Below are positions 37,072 to 47,334 of a DNA stretch of 64,000 nt, piece by piece. The stretch's first letter is position 1; each line of letters begins with the position of its first letter. The translations under genes were made by a program, and so were the position numbers. Source of the DNA: Gemmatimonadota bacterium (GTDB taxonomy: Bacteria; Gemmatimonadota; Gemmatimonadetes; Gemmatimonadales; GWC2-71-9); NCBI GenBank assembly GCA_016713435.1, contig JADJPD010000001.1, forward strand, positions 806,001-870,000. Reading direction: 5' to 3'. Below the pieces are notes generated by a model. That model was not told where the DNA came from. It did not search any database and was given only the letters and a program-made list of their open reading frames with translations.

Positions 37072-37091
37072 GCGCGGCCCAAGGGCCGCGC
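37072..37091. terminator. GCGCGGCCCAAGGGCCGCGC palindrome after metZ
   Basis: A perfect 9-bp stem followed by TTTCGA, like the copy at 10093-10112. It is placed between metZ and the metalloprotease gene and could end the osmC-metZ transcript. Confidence 0.55.
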
Positions 37092-37125
37092 TTTCGACAC
37101 CCATCCCTGCACGCAGGAAGTGACG

Positions 37126-39569
37126 ATGCGTATCCCCGCGCTGGTGCTGGTCCTTGGCACCGCCCTCGGCCTCGTCGTGGCGCCTGTCGCCGCGCAGGGC
37201 GCCCTCCCCACCATCGAGCAGAAGACCGCGGGCTTCCAGAAGCTCGACGGGTTCCTGCCGCTCTACTGGGACGAGGGAGCGGGGAAGCTCTGGCTCGAGG
37301 TGCCGCTGGTGGGCGAGGAGCTCATCTACGTGCCGAGCCTGGCCACGGGGGTGGGGTCGAACGACATCGGGCTGGACCGGAGCCGGCCGGGGGCGGAGAA
37401 GGTCGTCCGCTTCGACCGCGTGGGTCCCAAGCTCCTGCTGGTGCAGCCCAACTACCAGTACCGGGCCGTGAGCCGGGACGCGGCGGAGCGGCGCGCCGTC
37501 GAGGAGTCGTTTGCGCAGTCCATCCTCTGGGGCTTCCCCGTGGCCGCGGCCACCGGCGGCCGCGTGCTGGTGGACGCCACCGACTTCCTCCTCTCCGACC
37601 AGAACGGCATCACGGCCACCCTGAAGGGTGCCCGGCAGGGCGACTACCGCATCGACGCCTCACGCAGCGCCCTGTACCTCCCCCGCACCAAGGCCTTCCC
37701 GCGGAACACCGAGGTGGAGGTGACGCTCACCTTCACCGGCGGCCCCGCCGGCGGCTGGCTGCGCGACGTGACGCCCACGGCGGAGGCGGTCACGCTGCGC
37801 CAGCACTTCTCCTTCATTGCGCTCCCCGAGCCCGGGTACCAGCCGCGGCTCCAGATCCCCGGCTCCGGCTACTTCGGCCCCGAGTACGCCGACTACGCCA
37901 CCCCCGTGGGCCAGCCGCTGGTGCAGCGCTTCATCGCGCGGCACCGGCTGGAGAAGAAGGACCCCTCGGCCGCCGTCAGTGAGGCCGTCCGCCCCATCGT
38001 CTATTACCTGGACCCCGGCGTCCCCGAGCCCATCCGCGGCGCGCTGCTCGACGGCGCGCGCTGGTGGGCCAAGGCCTTCGAGGCCGCGGGCTACCGGAAC
38101 GCCTTCCGGGTGGAGCTGCTCCCCGAGGGCGCCGACCCGATGGACGTGCGCTACAACGTCATCCAGTGGGTGCACCGCGCCACCCGCGGCTGGAGCTACG
38201 GCAACGCCGTCACCGACCCGCGCACCGGCGAGATCCTGAAGGGCCTCGTCCTGCTCGGCTCGCTCCGGGTGCGGCAGGACTATCTCATCGCCGAGGGGCT
38301 GCTGGCGCCGTACCCCACGGGCACCGAGGAGCCGGGCGCCCCGCTCGCCATGGCGCTGGCGCGGCTCCGCCAGCTCGCGGCGCACGAGGTGGGGCACGCC
38401 ATCGGCCTGGTGCACAACTACGTGGCGAGCGCCGAGGGGCGGCAGTCGGTGATGGACTACCCGCACCCGCTCACCCGGCTTGAAGCCGACGGGACCATCT
38501 CCCTCGACAGCGCCTACGCCACCGGGGTCGGCGGCTGGGACAGCGTGGCCATCCGCTACGGCTACGCCACCCTCCCCGCCGGCGTGAGCGAGCGCGCCGC
38601 GCTCGCGCAGGTGATCGCCGACGCCCGCGGCCGGAACCTCACCCTCCTCACCGACGGCGACGCCCGCCCCCAGGGCAGCGTCCACCCGCAGGCGCACCTC
38701 TGGGACAACGGCAGCGACGCCGCCGCCGAGCTCGATCGCGTGATGAACGTCCGCCGCGCCGCGCTCAAGCGCTTCGGCGAGGCCGCCATCCGCCAGGGCG
38801 CCCCGATGGCCACGCTGGAGGAGGTGCTGGTCCCCGTCTACCTCCATCACCGCTACCAGGCCGAGGCCGCCGTGAAGCTGCTCGGCGGGCAGTGGTACAC
38901 CTATGCGCTGCGTGGCGACGGCCAGACCCCGCTCCGCCCCGTGGCCGCCGCCGACCAGCGCCGCGCGCTCAAGTCGCTGCTCCGCACGCTGAGCCCCGCC
39001 GAGCTGACGCTCCCCCGCGGGGTCCTCGCGGCGCTCCCGCCCCGACCCTTCCCGCTGGCGCCGCACCGCGAGCTGTTCACGCGGACCACGGGGCTCGCCT
39101 TCGATGCGATATCGCCGGCCATGGCGGCGGCGGACGCCACGGTGGCGCTCCTCTTCGACCCAGAGCGCGCCGCATTGCTGGTGCAGCAGGCGGCCCTCGA
39201 CCCGGCCGCGCCCGGCCTGAGTGAGGTAATCCGCGCGGTCATCACCCAGGCCTTCGGCCCGACGCCGAAGGACGCCTACGAGGCCGAGGTGGCGCGTGCG
39301 GTCCGGTACGTGGTGGTGGATGCGCTGGTGCGCCTGGCGCGCCGGGCGGAGCTGCCGCAGGCCCGCGCCATCACGCTGAGTGAACTCGACGGGCTCCGCC
39401 GCCGGCTCGACGCCGTGAAGACCCGCCCGTCCGCCAGCGCCGCCGACAAGGCGCAGGCTGAAATGCTGGCCGGCGAGCTCAAGCGCTTCCTCGACAACCC
39501 CGACGCCCCCGACACCGCGCCGCGCGATGCCGTCTCGCCGCCGCCCGGCTCCCCATCGGCGACGAATAG
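37126..39569 (+). CDS. Exported zinc metalloprotease (DUF5117/DUF4953, HEXXHxxGxxH), end frame-shifted
   Basis: An exported protein of about 814 residues. The signal peptide ends VVAPVAAQG. A DUF5117-like N-terminal region (about 30-290) is followed by the metzincin motif HEVGHAIGLVH (420-430) and a Met-turn-like SVMDYPHP. A DUF4953-like C-terminal helical region follows. The ATG at 37126 has AGGAA six bases upstream. The literal frame runs on past the expected end; adding one C in GGCTCCCCATC near 39552 gives the family-typical finish PPPGSPIGDE and a stop at 39567-39569. Related proteins are abundant in Gemmatimonadota and Bacteroidota, with peptide or cell-wall protein substrates assumed. 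Confidence 0.88.
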
Positions 39570-39720
39570 GCACCGGCCCCCTGGCGCGGAGCGCGCCCGG
39601 CCACTCGCTATGGGATCGAGTAGCCGGAGCGACCGCCCTCCGGAGCCCCGGGCCAGGCCGGTTCCGGCGAGTATCTTTCGCGCCATTCCCGCACCCGATC
39701 CCTTGCATCGAGTCTCCCCG

Positions 39721-41887
39721 ATGAAGCGTCTCGCGCTCGCTCGCCCTTGCCCTCGTTGCCGCCTGCGGCGGTGCGCCCTCCAACCCCGACGCCGCCCGCT
39801 GGGCCGAGCGCGCGAAGCACGTCACCATCACCCGCGACGACTGGGGCATCCCCCACATCCACGGCAAGACCGACGCGGACGCCGTCTTCGGCATGATCTA
39901 CAGCCAGGCCGAGGACGACTTCAACCGCGTCGAGATGAACTTCGCCAACGTGCTGGGCCGCATGGCCCTGGTGAAGGGCGAGAGCGCCGTCTGGGAGGAC
40001 CTCCGGATGCACCTCTTCGTGCCGGAGGACTCCCTCAAGGCGTGGTACGCGGGCGCCGACCCCACGCTCAAGGCGCTCATGGACGCCTGGGCCGACGGGC
40101 TCAACTACTACCTGAGCAAGCACCCCGAGGTGAAGCCCAAGGTCATCACCAAGTGGGAGCCGTGGATGGCGCTGGCCTTCAGCGAGGGGAGCATCGGCAC
40201 GGACATCGAGAGCGTGGAGCCGGCGGGGCTCGAGGCGTTCTACGGCAAGCCGGCGCTGGCCACGGTGAGCGCCGCGCCCTCGCTGCACCTGCCGGAGCCG
40301 GGCGGCTCCAACGGCATCGCGATCGCTCCGGCGAAGACCACGGGCGGGCACGCGCTGTTCCTCATCAACCCGCACACCTCGTTCTTCTTCCGCTCCGAGC
40401 TGCAGCTCCAGAGCGACGAGGGGCTCAACGCCTACGGCGCGGTGACCTGGGGCCAGTTCTTCATCTACCAGGGCTTCAACGAGCGGCTCGGCTGGATGCA
40501 CACCTCGAGCGGCGTCGACGCCATCGACGAGTACGCCGAGACCATCATCGAGCGGGACGGGAAGTACCTCTACAAGTACGGCAGCGAGGAGCGGCCGGTC
40601 ACCGCGCAGCAGGTGACCATCCCCTTCAAGGGCGACAGCGGCACCGGCCGGCGCACCTTCACCGTGTACCGCACCCACCACGGCCCGGTGGTGCGTGAAG
40701 CCGACGGGAAGTGGATCACGGTGCGCCTGATGAACGAGCCGGTCAAGGCGCTGACCCAGAGCTGGGGCCGCACCAAGACGCGGAGCTACGCCGAGTTCCG
40801 GCAGGTGATGGAGCTGCACACCAACAGCTCCAACAACACCATCTTCGCCGGCGCCGACGGGGACATCGCCTACTTCCACGCCAACTTCGTCCCGCGGCGC
40901 GACCCGGCCTTCGACTGGACCAGGCCGGTGGACGGCAGCGACCCGCGCACCGAGTGGGGCCCGCTCTGGGGCGTGGAGGAGAGTCCCTTCGTCCACAACC
41001 CGGCCAACGGCTGGCTCTACAACACCAACAACAACCCGTGGTCCGCCGCCGGCGCCGACAGCCCGAAGGAAGCCGCGTTCCCGAAGTACATGGACAGCTA
41101 CGAGGAGAACCCCCGCGGCCTCCACGCCCAGCAGGTGCTCGGCACGCGCAGCGACTGGACGCTCGACGGCCTCCTCGCCGCGGCGTACGACCGGGGCCAG
41201 CCCGGCTTCACGCCGGTGCTCCCCGCCATCATCGCCGCCTACGACCGGCTCCCCGCGCGCGACAGCCTCAAGGCCAAGCTCAAGGAGCCGGTGGACTCGC
41301 TCCGCGCGTGGGACACGCGCTGGTCGGTGGGCTCCGTGTCCACCTCGCTCGCCACCTACTGGGGCGAGGGGATCTGGCGCCTGGCGCTGGCGCACGCCGA
41401 CGACGAGGACCTGAGCATCTACGACCGCATCCTCAAGTCCACCACCCCCGCGGAGAAGCTCGCCGCGCTCTCCCAGGCCGTGGACCGCCTCACCGCCGAC
41501 TTCGGCACCTGGCGCACCCCCTGGGGCGACATCAACCGCTTCCAGCGCCTCACCGGCGACATCGTGCAGCCCTACAACGACTCGGCGCCGAGCATCCCCG
41601 TCGGCTTCCCGTCGGCGCGCTGGGGCTCGCTGGCGTCGTTCGGGGCGCGGACCTGGAACACGAAGAAGCTCTACGGCAACTACGGCAACAGCTTCGTGGC
41701 CGTGGTGGAGTTCGGCGACAGCGTCCGCGCCCGGGCCATCACCGCCGGCGGCGCGAGCGGCAATCCCAGGTCGAAGCACTTCAACGACCAGGCGGAGCGG
41801 TACGCGACGGGGGACCTGCGGGAGGTGTACTTCTATCCCAACCAGCTCGCGGGGCACATCGAGCGGGAGTATCACCCGGGGGAGTGA
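39721..41887 (+). CDS. Penicillin acylase-family Ntn hydrolase, lipoprotein, one frameshift
   Basis: About 720 residues. The catalytic beta-chain Ser is in PEPGGSNGIAIAP (near residue 196), preceded by the alpha-chain VTITRDDWGIPHIHG and followed by AGADGDIAYFHANFVPRR and NPANGWLYNTNNNPWS. Penicillin/acyl-homoserine-lactone acylases share this plan and self-cleave before the Ser. The start codon at 39721 is out of frame with a clear lipoprotein leader, LALALVAACGG. A change of one or two bases in CTCGCGCTCGCTCGCC near 39737 repairs it. The likely role is periplasmic amide hydrolysis; the substrate is unknown. Confidence 0.9.
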
Positions 41888-41893
41888 GGGGGG

Positions 41894-42152
41894 GCTCGGC
41901 GTTCTGTTCACCGCAGAGGCGCGGAGACACGGAGGGCCGCAGAGGAACTGCTCGAGGATGGTGGGCTCACCGCAACGGCGAGCCCACCATGTTTTTGTGG
42001 GTGTCAGTTCGGGTCCGGCGCCACCCCCACCTGTGCTGCCAGACCACCCTCAATTCACTGCACTCCCCTTGAGGTGGGCTCCCCTCTCCGAGCGCAGGTC
42101 CTCTGCGGCCCTCCGCGTCTCCGCGCCTCTGCGGTGAACAGAAACAGCGATC
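41894..42152. repeat. Interspersed inverted-arm element, copy R5
   Basis: It begins seven bases after the acylase stop. Both arms are of the TTCACCG subtype and share the copy-specific extension TTCTGTTCACCGCAGAGGCG. The inner hairpin is GGTGGGCTC/GAGCCCACC. The middle module runs in the same direction as the upstream gene and closely matches R7 over the distal half. Confidence 0.9.
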
Positions 42153-42169
42153 CCAAGTTGCGCCAAATC

Positions 42170-42463
42170 CCCCACTTCCGCCGGGATTGGGTGCGACTCC
42201 AGGAGCGTTGGGGGTGAAATCGGGGCCGTTGGGGCTGATCCGAGAATCGTTGGAGACGACATTTGTAACGTTGACCGGCGGAAAAGCGACATTGGAAGCC
42301 GATTAAGTGACGTTGGAGGTCACTCTAGAGGCGTTGGAGGCCGCTCTAGAGGCGTTGGAGGTCGCTCTAGAAGCGTTGGGGGTCGCTCTAGAGGCGTTGG
42401 GGGTCGCTCTAGGAGTGTCGAGGGTCGCTCAAACAACGACGACCCGTGGAAAAGTGATGGCGG
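42170..42463 (+). repeat. 21-bp tandem array, about 14 units, strongest in the middle
   Basis: Strict 21-base periodicity. Units 42317-42337, 42338-42358, 42359-42379 and 42380-42400 are nearly identical: each opens with (A/G)GGTCGCTCTAGAG or a close form and ends GCGTTGG. Units on either side decay but keep the ending (CGTTGG, ATTGG). The best units contain the palindrome CTCTAGAG at 42323, 42344 and 42386, with near-copies at 42365 and 42407, always 21 bases, two helical turns, apart. Read in the helicase frame the array encodes a heptad repeat of the type LEALEVA. Confidence 0.92.
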
Positions 42464-42531
42464 AGTCACCTCAGGGCGGCGGCCAGGAAATTGATGGCGC
42501 CGTGGCTCCGGCGATGGCGGGGCCGGGAAAA

Positions 42532-42546
42532 GGGGGGGGGGGGGGG
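42532..42546 (+). repeat. Run of 15 G residues
   Basis: A 15-base G homopolymer between the 21-bp array and the helicase gene, embedded in very G-rich DNA. It lies inside the open frame that could extend the helicase N-terminus, so its length decides whether that extension is in frame. Such tracts slip easily in replication and are also error-prone in sequencing. Confidence 0.85.
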
Positions 42547-42759
42547 CCCCGCGGGGGTGGCGGGGGCGGGAGAACTGGCGCGGGCGCGCGGCCGGAAAGG
42601 GTGACGGCCGAGGCGGCTCGAGTGGCGGGGAGCCGGCCAGCATGGCGGGGGTGGACAAGCAGGCCGGGGCCGCCCGGGATGGCGCCGGCCGCCCCGGGTC
42701 CCTACCATCTGTCACGGCGGGACCGCCCCGCCGAGTTCGTTGCCCTGCCTGAGGTCGTC

Positions 42760-44478
42760 ATGCCCGCCCGTGCTGCCGCTGATCCCGTTGCCTCCCCCGC
42801 AAGCTTCACCTCCCTCGGCCTGGCCCCGGCGCTCACCGAAGCGCTGACCGCGCTCGGCTACGAGGAGCCCACGCCCATCCAGCGCGAGGCCATCCCGCCG
42901 CTCCTCGCCGGGCGGGACGTGCTGGGACAGGCGGCGACGGGCACCGGCAAGACGGCGGCCTTCGCGCTGCCCCTGCTGCAGCGGCTCCCGACGCACCCGC
43001 CGGCGCCGAGCCGGCCGTCGGTGCTGGTGCTGGCCCCCACGCGCGAGCTCGCCATGCAGGTGGCGGAAGCGTTCCATCGGTATGGCCGAGCCGTGGGGGC
43101 CCGCACGGTGCCCATCTACGGCGGGCAGGCGTTCCCGCAGCAGATCGCGGTGCTCCGCCGCGGCGTCCACGTGGTGGTGGCCACCCCGGGGCGCGCCCTC
43201 GACCACCTGCGCCGCGAGACGCTCGACCTCTCCGGCCTCCAGGCCGTGGTGCTGGATGAAGCCGACGAGATGCTCGACATGGGCTTCGCCGAGGACATCG
43301 AGGCCATCCTCGAGGCGGCGCCCGCAGGCCGGCAGACGGTGCTCTTCTCCGCCACCCTCCCGCCCCGCATCGCCAAGATCGCCGACCGTCACCTCGACGA
43401 CCCCGCCCGCATCCTCGTGGCGCGCGAGAAGCCTGCGGCCGGCACCCTGCCCAAGGTGCGCCAGACGGCGTACATCGTGGCGCGGTCGCAGAAGATGCAG
43501 GCCCTTGGCCTGGTGCTGGACCTCGAGGTGCCGACGCTCGCGGTGGTGTTCTGCCGCACCCGGCACGAGGTGGACAGCCTGGCCGAGGGGCTCGCGGGGC
43601 GCGGGTACCGGGTGGAGGCGCTGCACGGCGGGATGACGCAGGAACAGCGGGACCGCGTCATGAAGAAGACGCGGGGCGGCGGCGCCGACGTGCTGGTGGC
43701 CACCGACGTGGCGGCGCGCGGGCTCGACATCGAGCAGATCACCCACGTGGTGAACTTCGACGTGCCGGAGTCGCCCGAGACGTACGTGCACCGGATCGGG
43801 CGCACGGGCCGCGCGGGGCGCGAGGGCGTGGCGATCACCTTCGCCGAGCCGCGGGAGCACCGGCTGCTGCGGAGCATCGAGACGCGCACCCGGCAGCGGA
43901 TCCAGGTGGCGCAGCTGCCGACGGTGGTGGACGTCCGCGCGAAGCAGCTGGAGCTGACGCGCGCCGGGATCCGTGAGGCGATCCTCGCCGGCGAGCTCGA
44001 CAGCTATCGCGTGGTGGTGGAGGCGCTCTCGGCGGAGTTCGACGTGATGGACGTGGCGGCCGCCGCCGTAAAGCTGGCGCACCAGGCCGAAGCGGGCGAG
44101 GCGGAGCTCAAGGACATCGAGAGCCCGCCGGTGCCGGCCCCGGGCAAGCACCGCGAGCGCGGCGACGGCGCGAAGGGCGGCAAGCGCGAGCGGCCCGGCC
44201 GCGGGGCGCGGCCGCCGATGGCGCGGATCTGGATCGGCGCGGGGCGCATCGCCAACCTCCGCGCCGGCGACCTGGTGGGCGCCATCGCCAACGAGGCGGA
44301 CCTCGACGCGCGGGAGATCGGCGCCATCGAGATCACGGACCGGTACTCCCTGGTGGAGCTTCCGGAGGAAGTGACGGACCGGGTGGTGGCCGCGCTCCGG
44401 GCCACGACGGTGAAGGGGAAGCGCCTCACGGTGCGGCGGGACCTGGCCAACCGGCCCGAGCGGCCGGCGCGGGGCTAG
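42760..44478 (+). CDS. DEAD-box ATP-dependent RNA helicase, CsdA/DeaD-like
   Basis: A 572-residue helicase. Q-motif near GYEEPTPIQREAIPPLL, Walker A AATGTGKTAAF (about 58-68), PTRELAMQV, DEAD (Asp166-), SAT in FSATLP, then VVFCRTRHEVDSLAEGL, TDVAARGLDIEQITHVVNFD and HRIGRTGRAG. The C-terminus has a basic linker (KRERPGRGARPP) and a DbpA-type RNA-binding domain (IWIGAGRIANLRAGDLVGAI), as in DeaD/CsdA, which unwinds structured RNA in ribosome assembly and cold response. The ATG at 42760 fits the family start. The frame stays open back to 42307 across the tandem array, but that 151-residue extension is low-complexity and unlike homologues. Confidence 0.93.
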   Translation: MPARAAADPVASPASFTSLGLAPALTEALTALGYEEPTPIQREAIPPLLAGRDVLGQAATGTGKTAAFALPLLQRLPTHPPAPSRPSVLVLAPTRELAMQVAEAFHRYGRAVGARTVPIYGGQAFPQQIAVLRRGVHVVVATPGRALDHLRRETLDLSGLQAVVLDEADEMLDMGFAEDIEAILEAAPAGRQTVLFSATLPPRIAKIADRHLDDPARILVAREKPAAGTLPKVRQTAYIVARSQKMQALGLVLDLEVPTLAVVFCRTRHEVDSLAEGLAGRGYRVEALHGGMTQEQRDRVMKKTRGGGADVLVATDVAARGLDIEQITHVVNFDVPESPETYVHRIGRTGRAGREGVAITFAEPREHRLLRSIETRTRQRIQVAQLPTVVDVRAKQLELTRAGIREAILAGELDSYRVVVEALSAEFDVMDVAAAAVKLAHQAEAGEAELKDIESPPVPAPGKHRERGDGAKGGKRERPGRGARPPMARIWIGAGRIANLRAGDLVGAIANEADLDAREIGAIEITDRYSLVELPEEVTDRVVAALRATTVKGKRLTVRRDLANRPERPARG

Positions 44479-44487
44479 CCGCCGTAG

Positions 44488-44548
44488 GGCCGGAGCGCCG
44501 CTCCGGCCACTGGGGCCGGGTCAGGGGCCGGAGCAGCGCTCCGGCCCC
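44488..44548. repeat. Paired REP-like palindromes after the helicase gene
   Basis: Two copies of the palindrome GGCCGGAGC-n-GCTCCGGCC: 44488-44508, and 44524-44548 with CAG as inner bases and one or two more paired bases. They start 36 bases apart in the gap before the kinase gene. The same pairing occurs at 49888/49930. Likely a terminator or REP-type element. Confidence 0.7.
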
Positions 44549-44685
44549 ACGGCGGTTTCCGCTTCACGCGGGGCTGGCGGGAGCAGTTCCCCGAGGGCAG
44601 CTTGGGCATCGACAGCGCAACGCCACACGCTCCTGGTCTTCCGACTGCAGGCAGCACGACGGCTCCCTCAACCCCCTGACTCCGC

Positions 44686-47316
44686 ATGCCCGAGGCTCCC
44701 GCCGCGCTCGCCGCCGCCCTCGCCGACCGCTACCGCCTCGAGCGCCCCCTCGGCCAGGGCGGCATGGCCACGGTGTACCTGGCCGAGGACCTGCGGCACC
44801 ACCGGCGGGTGGCGCTCAAGGTGCTGCGGCCCGAGCTGGCCGCCGTGATCGGGGCCGAGCGGTTCCTGCACGAGATCCGCACCACCGCCAACCTGCAGCA
44901 CCCGCACATCCTCCCGCTCTTCGACTCGGGGCAGGTGGAGGGCACGGTGTTCTACGTGATGCCCTTCGTCGAGGGGGAGACGCTCCGCGACCGGCTGGCG
45001 CGCGAGAAGCAGCTGCCGGTGGACCAGGCCGTGCAGCTGGCGGGCCAGGTGGCGGCCGCACTCGACTACGCCCACCGCCACGGCGTGATCCATCGCGACA
45101 TCAAGCCCGAAAACATCCTGCTGCACGACGGCACCGCGCTGGTGGCGGACTTCGGCATCGCGCTGGCCGCCGTCACCACCGGCGGCACCCGGATGACCGA
45201 GACGGGGATGAGCCTCGGCACGCCGCACTACATGTCCCCCGAGCAGGCCATGGGCGAGCGGGACATCACCGCCCGGAGCGACGTCTACGCCCTCGGCGTG
45301 GTGACCTACGAGATGCTGACGGGGGAGCCGCCCTTCACGGGCGCCACGGCGCAGGCCATCGTGGCGCGCGTGGTCACGGAGGAGCCGCGGCCCATCATCG
45401 CGCAGCGGAAGACGGTGCCGCCGCACGTCGAGGACGCGGTGCTCACCGCGCTCAGCAAGCTGCCGGCGGACCGCTTCGCGAGCGCGGCGGACTTTGCGCG
45501 CGCGCTCACGGGGGAGGCGCCCGGCCGCACCCGGGCGCGGGGCCCGGCGGCGCGGGGCGCGGGCGGGCGGGACCGCTTCCGCTCCCGCGGGCCCGTGGTG
45601 ATCCTCGGCGGCCTCCTGCTGGCCACGGGTGCCATCGCCCTCTGGGCCACGCTGCGGCCACCGCCGCCCTCGGGCCGCACCTACCGCTTCGAGATCTTCA
45701 TCCCGGCGAGCGAGCAGTTTGCCGAGTCCCCCGGGCGGGGGGCGGCGCTGGCGCCTGACGGAAGCGGGTTCGTGTACGTGGGGGTGGGGCCGTCGTCGGC
45801 GCGGCGGCTCTACTACCGGCGGTTCGACCGGCTCGAGTCCGAGCCCATCGCCGGCACCGATGACGGCGAGGAGCCGTTCTTCTCGCCGGACGGCGCCACC
45901 ATCGGCTTCCGCCTCGGCAACAAGACGGTGCAGGTGCCGCTCGGCGGCGGGCCGCCGGCGCCGCTCGCCGCCGTCCCGTCCCGCTCGGGCTGCTGGCTGG
46001 ATGACGGGTCGGTGCTGTTCATCAACGAGGAGTCGGACGCCGTCCTCCACCGCAGCCGGGACGGGGCGCGGCTCGACACGCTGGTGCAGCGCGAAGAGCT
46101 CGGCATCGGCTCGCTCTCGCCGGTGCCGGGCTCGCGCTACGCGCTGGTGCAGGTGGTGGAAGACGGGCTGTCGCGGGTGGCCGTGCTGGACGTGGAGCGG
46201 CGCACGCTGACGCCGGTGGTGGAGGGGCAGATTCCCGCCTGGTCACCGTCCGGCGACATCATCTTCCGCCGCGGGAGTGCGCTTTACGCGCTCTCCTTCC
46301 AGGCCAGCCGCGGCACGGTGACGGGCGAGCCCGTGGAGGTGCTCAGCGCCGGGCCGGGCGACCAGATCACCGACTTCGCCGTCTCGCGGGACGGGACGTT
46401 CATCCTGCTGGGCCGCGATGCGCTCAAGCGCGGCCTGGTGGAGGTGGACCGCCAGGGGCGCGAGCGGCGGCTGGACGGCGAGCTCCGCGGCTTCGACAGC
46501 CCGCGCTACTCGCCCGACGGCCGTCACCTCACGGTGCGCGAGCGCACCGGCAACAGCTTTGCCATCTGGGTCTACGACCTGGCGCGCGGCACCAACTTCC
46601 AGCTGAGCCTGGAGCGGCGGCTCAACTACTACCCCGAGTGGTGGCCGGATGGCCGCCGCATCATCTGGGTGCGGGGCGGTGGCACCTCGACCGGCGGCAA
46701 CACGGGCCTCTACGTCAAGAACGCCGACGGCAGCGGCCCTGAGGAGGTGCTGTACGACACGCCGCAGGCCCAGTACGAGGGCGCCGTGACGCGGGACGGC
46801 CGCTGGCTGGTGGTGCGCCAGAACGACTCGGTGACGGGCCGCGACCTCTGGCTCGTGAAGCTGGCGGACGGGAGCGCGACCCCGCTGCTCCGCACGGCGG
46901 ACTCGGAGCACAACCCCAAGCTCTCCCCCGACGGCCGCTTCCTGGCCTACGTCTCCAACACCACGGGGCGCGCCGAGGTGTACGTGCGGACCTTCCCCGA
47001 CTCGGGGGCCACGTGGGTGGTGTCGCGGGGAGGCGGGGCGGAGCCGGCCTGGGGCCCGGACGGCCGCGAGCTCTTCTACCGGAGCGGCGACGCGCTGCTC
47101 CGGGTGCCGGTGGAGACCCGCGCCGGCTTCAGCGCCGGCCGCCCCGACACCCTCTTCAGCGGCCTCTACGTGCCCAACGCCAACCACACCAACTACGACG
47201 TCCACCCCGACGGCACCCGCTTCGTGATGGTGCGGATGGCGGACGGGGAGCGGCGGGCGCTGGTGGTGGTGAACTGGGCGGCGGAACTGGTGCGGAAGCG
47301 GGGGGCGGGGCGGTGA
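44686..47316 (+). CDS. Ser/Thr protein kinase with extracytoplasmic PD40/TolB-like propeller
   Basis: An 876-residue membrane kinase. The Hanks-type kinase domain (about 15-280) has GQGGMATVYLA, Lys in VALKVL, catalytic HRDIKPEN (136-143), DFG (155-157) and GTPHYMSPEQ. A single transmembrane span at about 303-323 (VVILGGLLLATGAIALW) leads to a propeller outside (about 330-870) with SPDG-type blades (FFSPDGATIGF, LSPDGRFLAYVSN, GPDGRELFYRS). This design is common in Gemmatimonadota and Acidobacteriota. The propeller probably senses a ligand or protein and signals to Thr/Ser targets inside. It is monocistronic, set off by the REP pair upstream. Confidence 0.94.
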   Translation: MPEAPAALAAALADRYRLERPLGQGGMATVYLAEDLRHHRRVALKVLRPELAAVIGAERFLHEIRTTANLQHPHILPLFDSGQVEGTVFYVMPFVEGETLRDRLAREKQLPVDQAVQLAGQVAAALDYAHRHGVIHRDIKPENILLHDGTALVADFGIALAAVTTGGTRMTETGMSLGTPHYMSPEQAMGERDITARSDVYALGVVTYEMLTGEPPFTGATAQAIVARVVTEEPRPIIAQRKTVPPHVEDAVLTALSKLPADRFASAADFARALTGEAPGRTRARGPAARGAGGRDRFRSRGPVVILGGLLLATGAIALWATLRPPPPSGRTYRFEIFIPASEQFAESPGRGAALAPDGSGFVYVGVGPSSARRLYYRRFDRLESEPIAGTDDGEEPFFSPDGATIGFRLGNKTVQVPLGGGPPAPLAAVPSRSGCWLDDGSVLFINEESDAVLHRSRDGARLDTLVQREELGIGSLSPVPGSRYALVQVVEDGLSRVAVLDVERRTLTPVVEGQIPAWSPSGDIIFRRGSALYALSFQASRGTVTGEPVEVLSAGPGDQITDFAVSRDGTFILLGRDALKRGLVEVDRQGRERRLDGELRGFDSPRYSPDGRHLTVRERTGNSFAIWVYDLARGTNFQLSLERRLNYYPEWWPDGRRIIWVRGGGTSTGGNTGLYVKNADGSGPEEVLYDTPQAQYEGAVTRDGRWLVVRQNDSVTGRDLWLVKLADGSATPLLRTADSEHNPKLSPDGRFLAYVSNTTGRAEVYVRTFPDSGATWVVSRGGGAEPAWGPDGRELFYRSGDALLRVPVETRAGFSAGRPDTLFSGLYVPNANHTNYDVHPDGTRFVMVRMADGERRALVVVNWAAELVRKRGAGR

Positions 47317-47334
47317 GGATTCTGGTGAACTCCG

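Noticed and set aside
42170..42463. Possible CRISPR array
   Set aside because: Repeats are directly adjacent with no spacers, units are 21 bases and drift gradually, and no cas gene is near.
42307..42759. Annotating the helicase from 42307 with a heptad and Gly-rich N-terminus
   Set aside because: The extension crosses a tandem array and G15 tract, is unlike DEAD-box homologues, and 42760 gives a normal start. Kept only as a finding.
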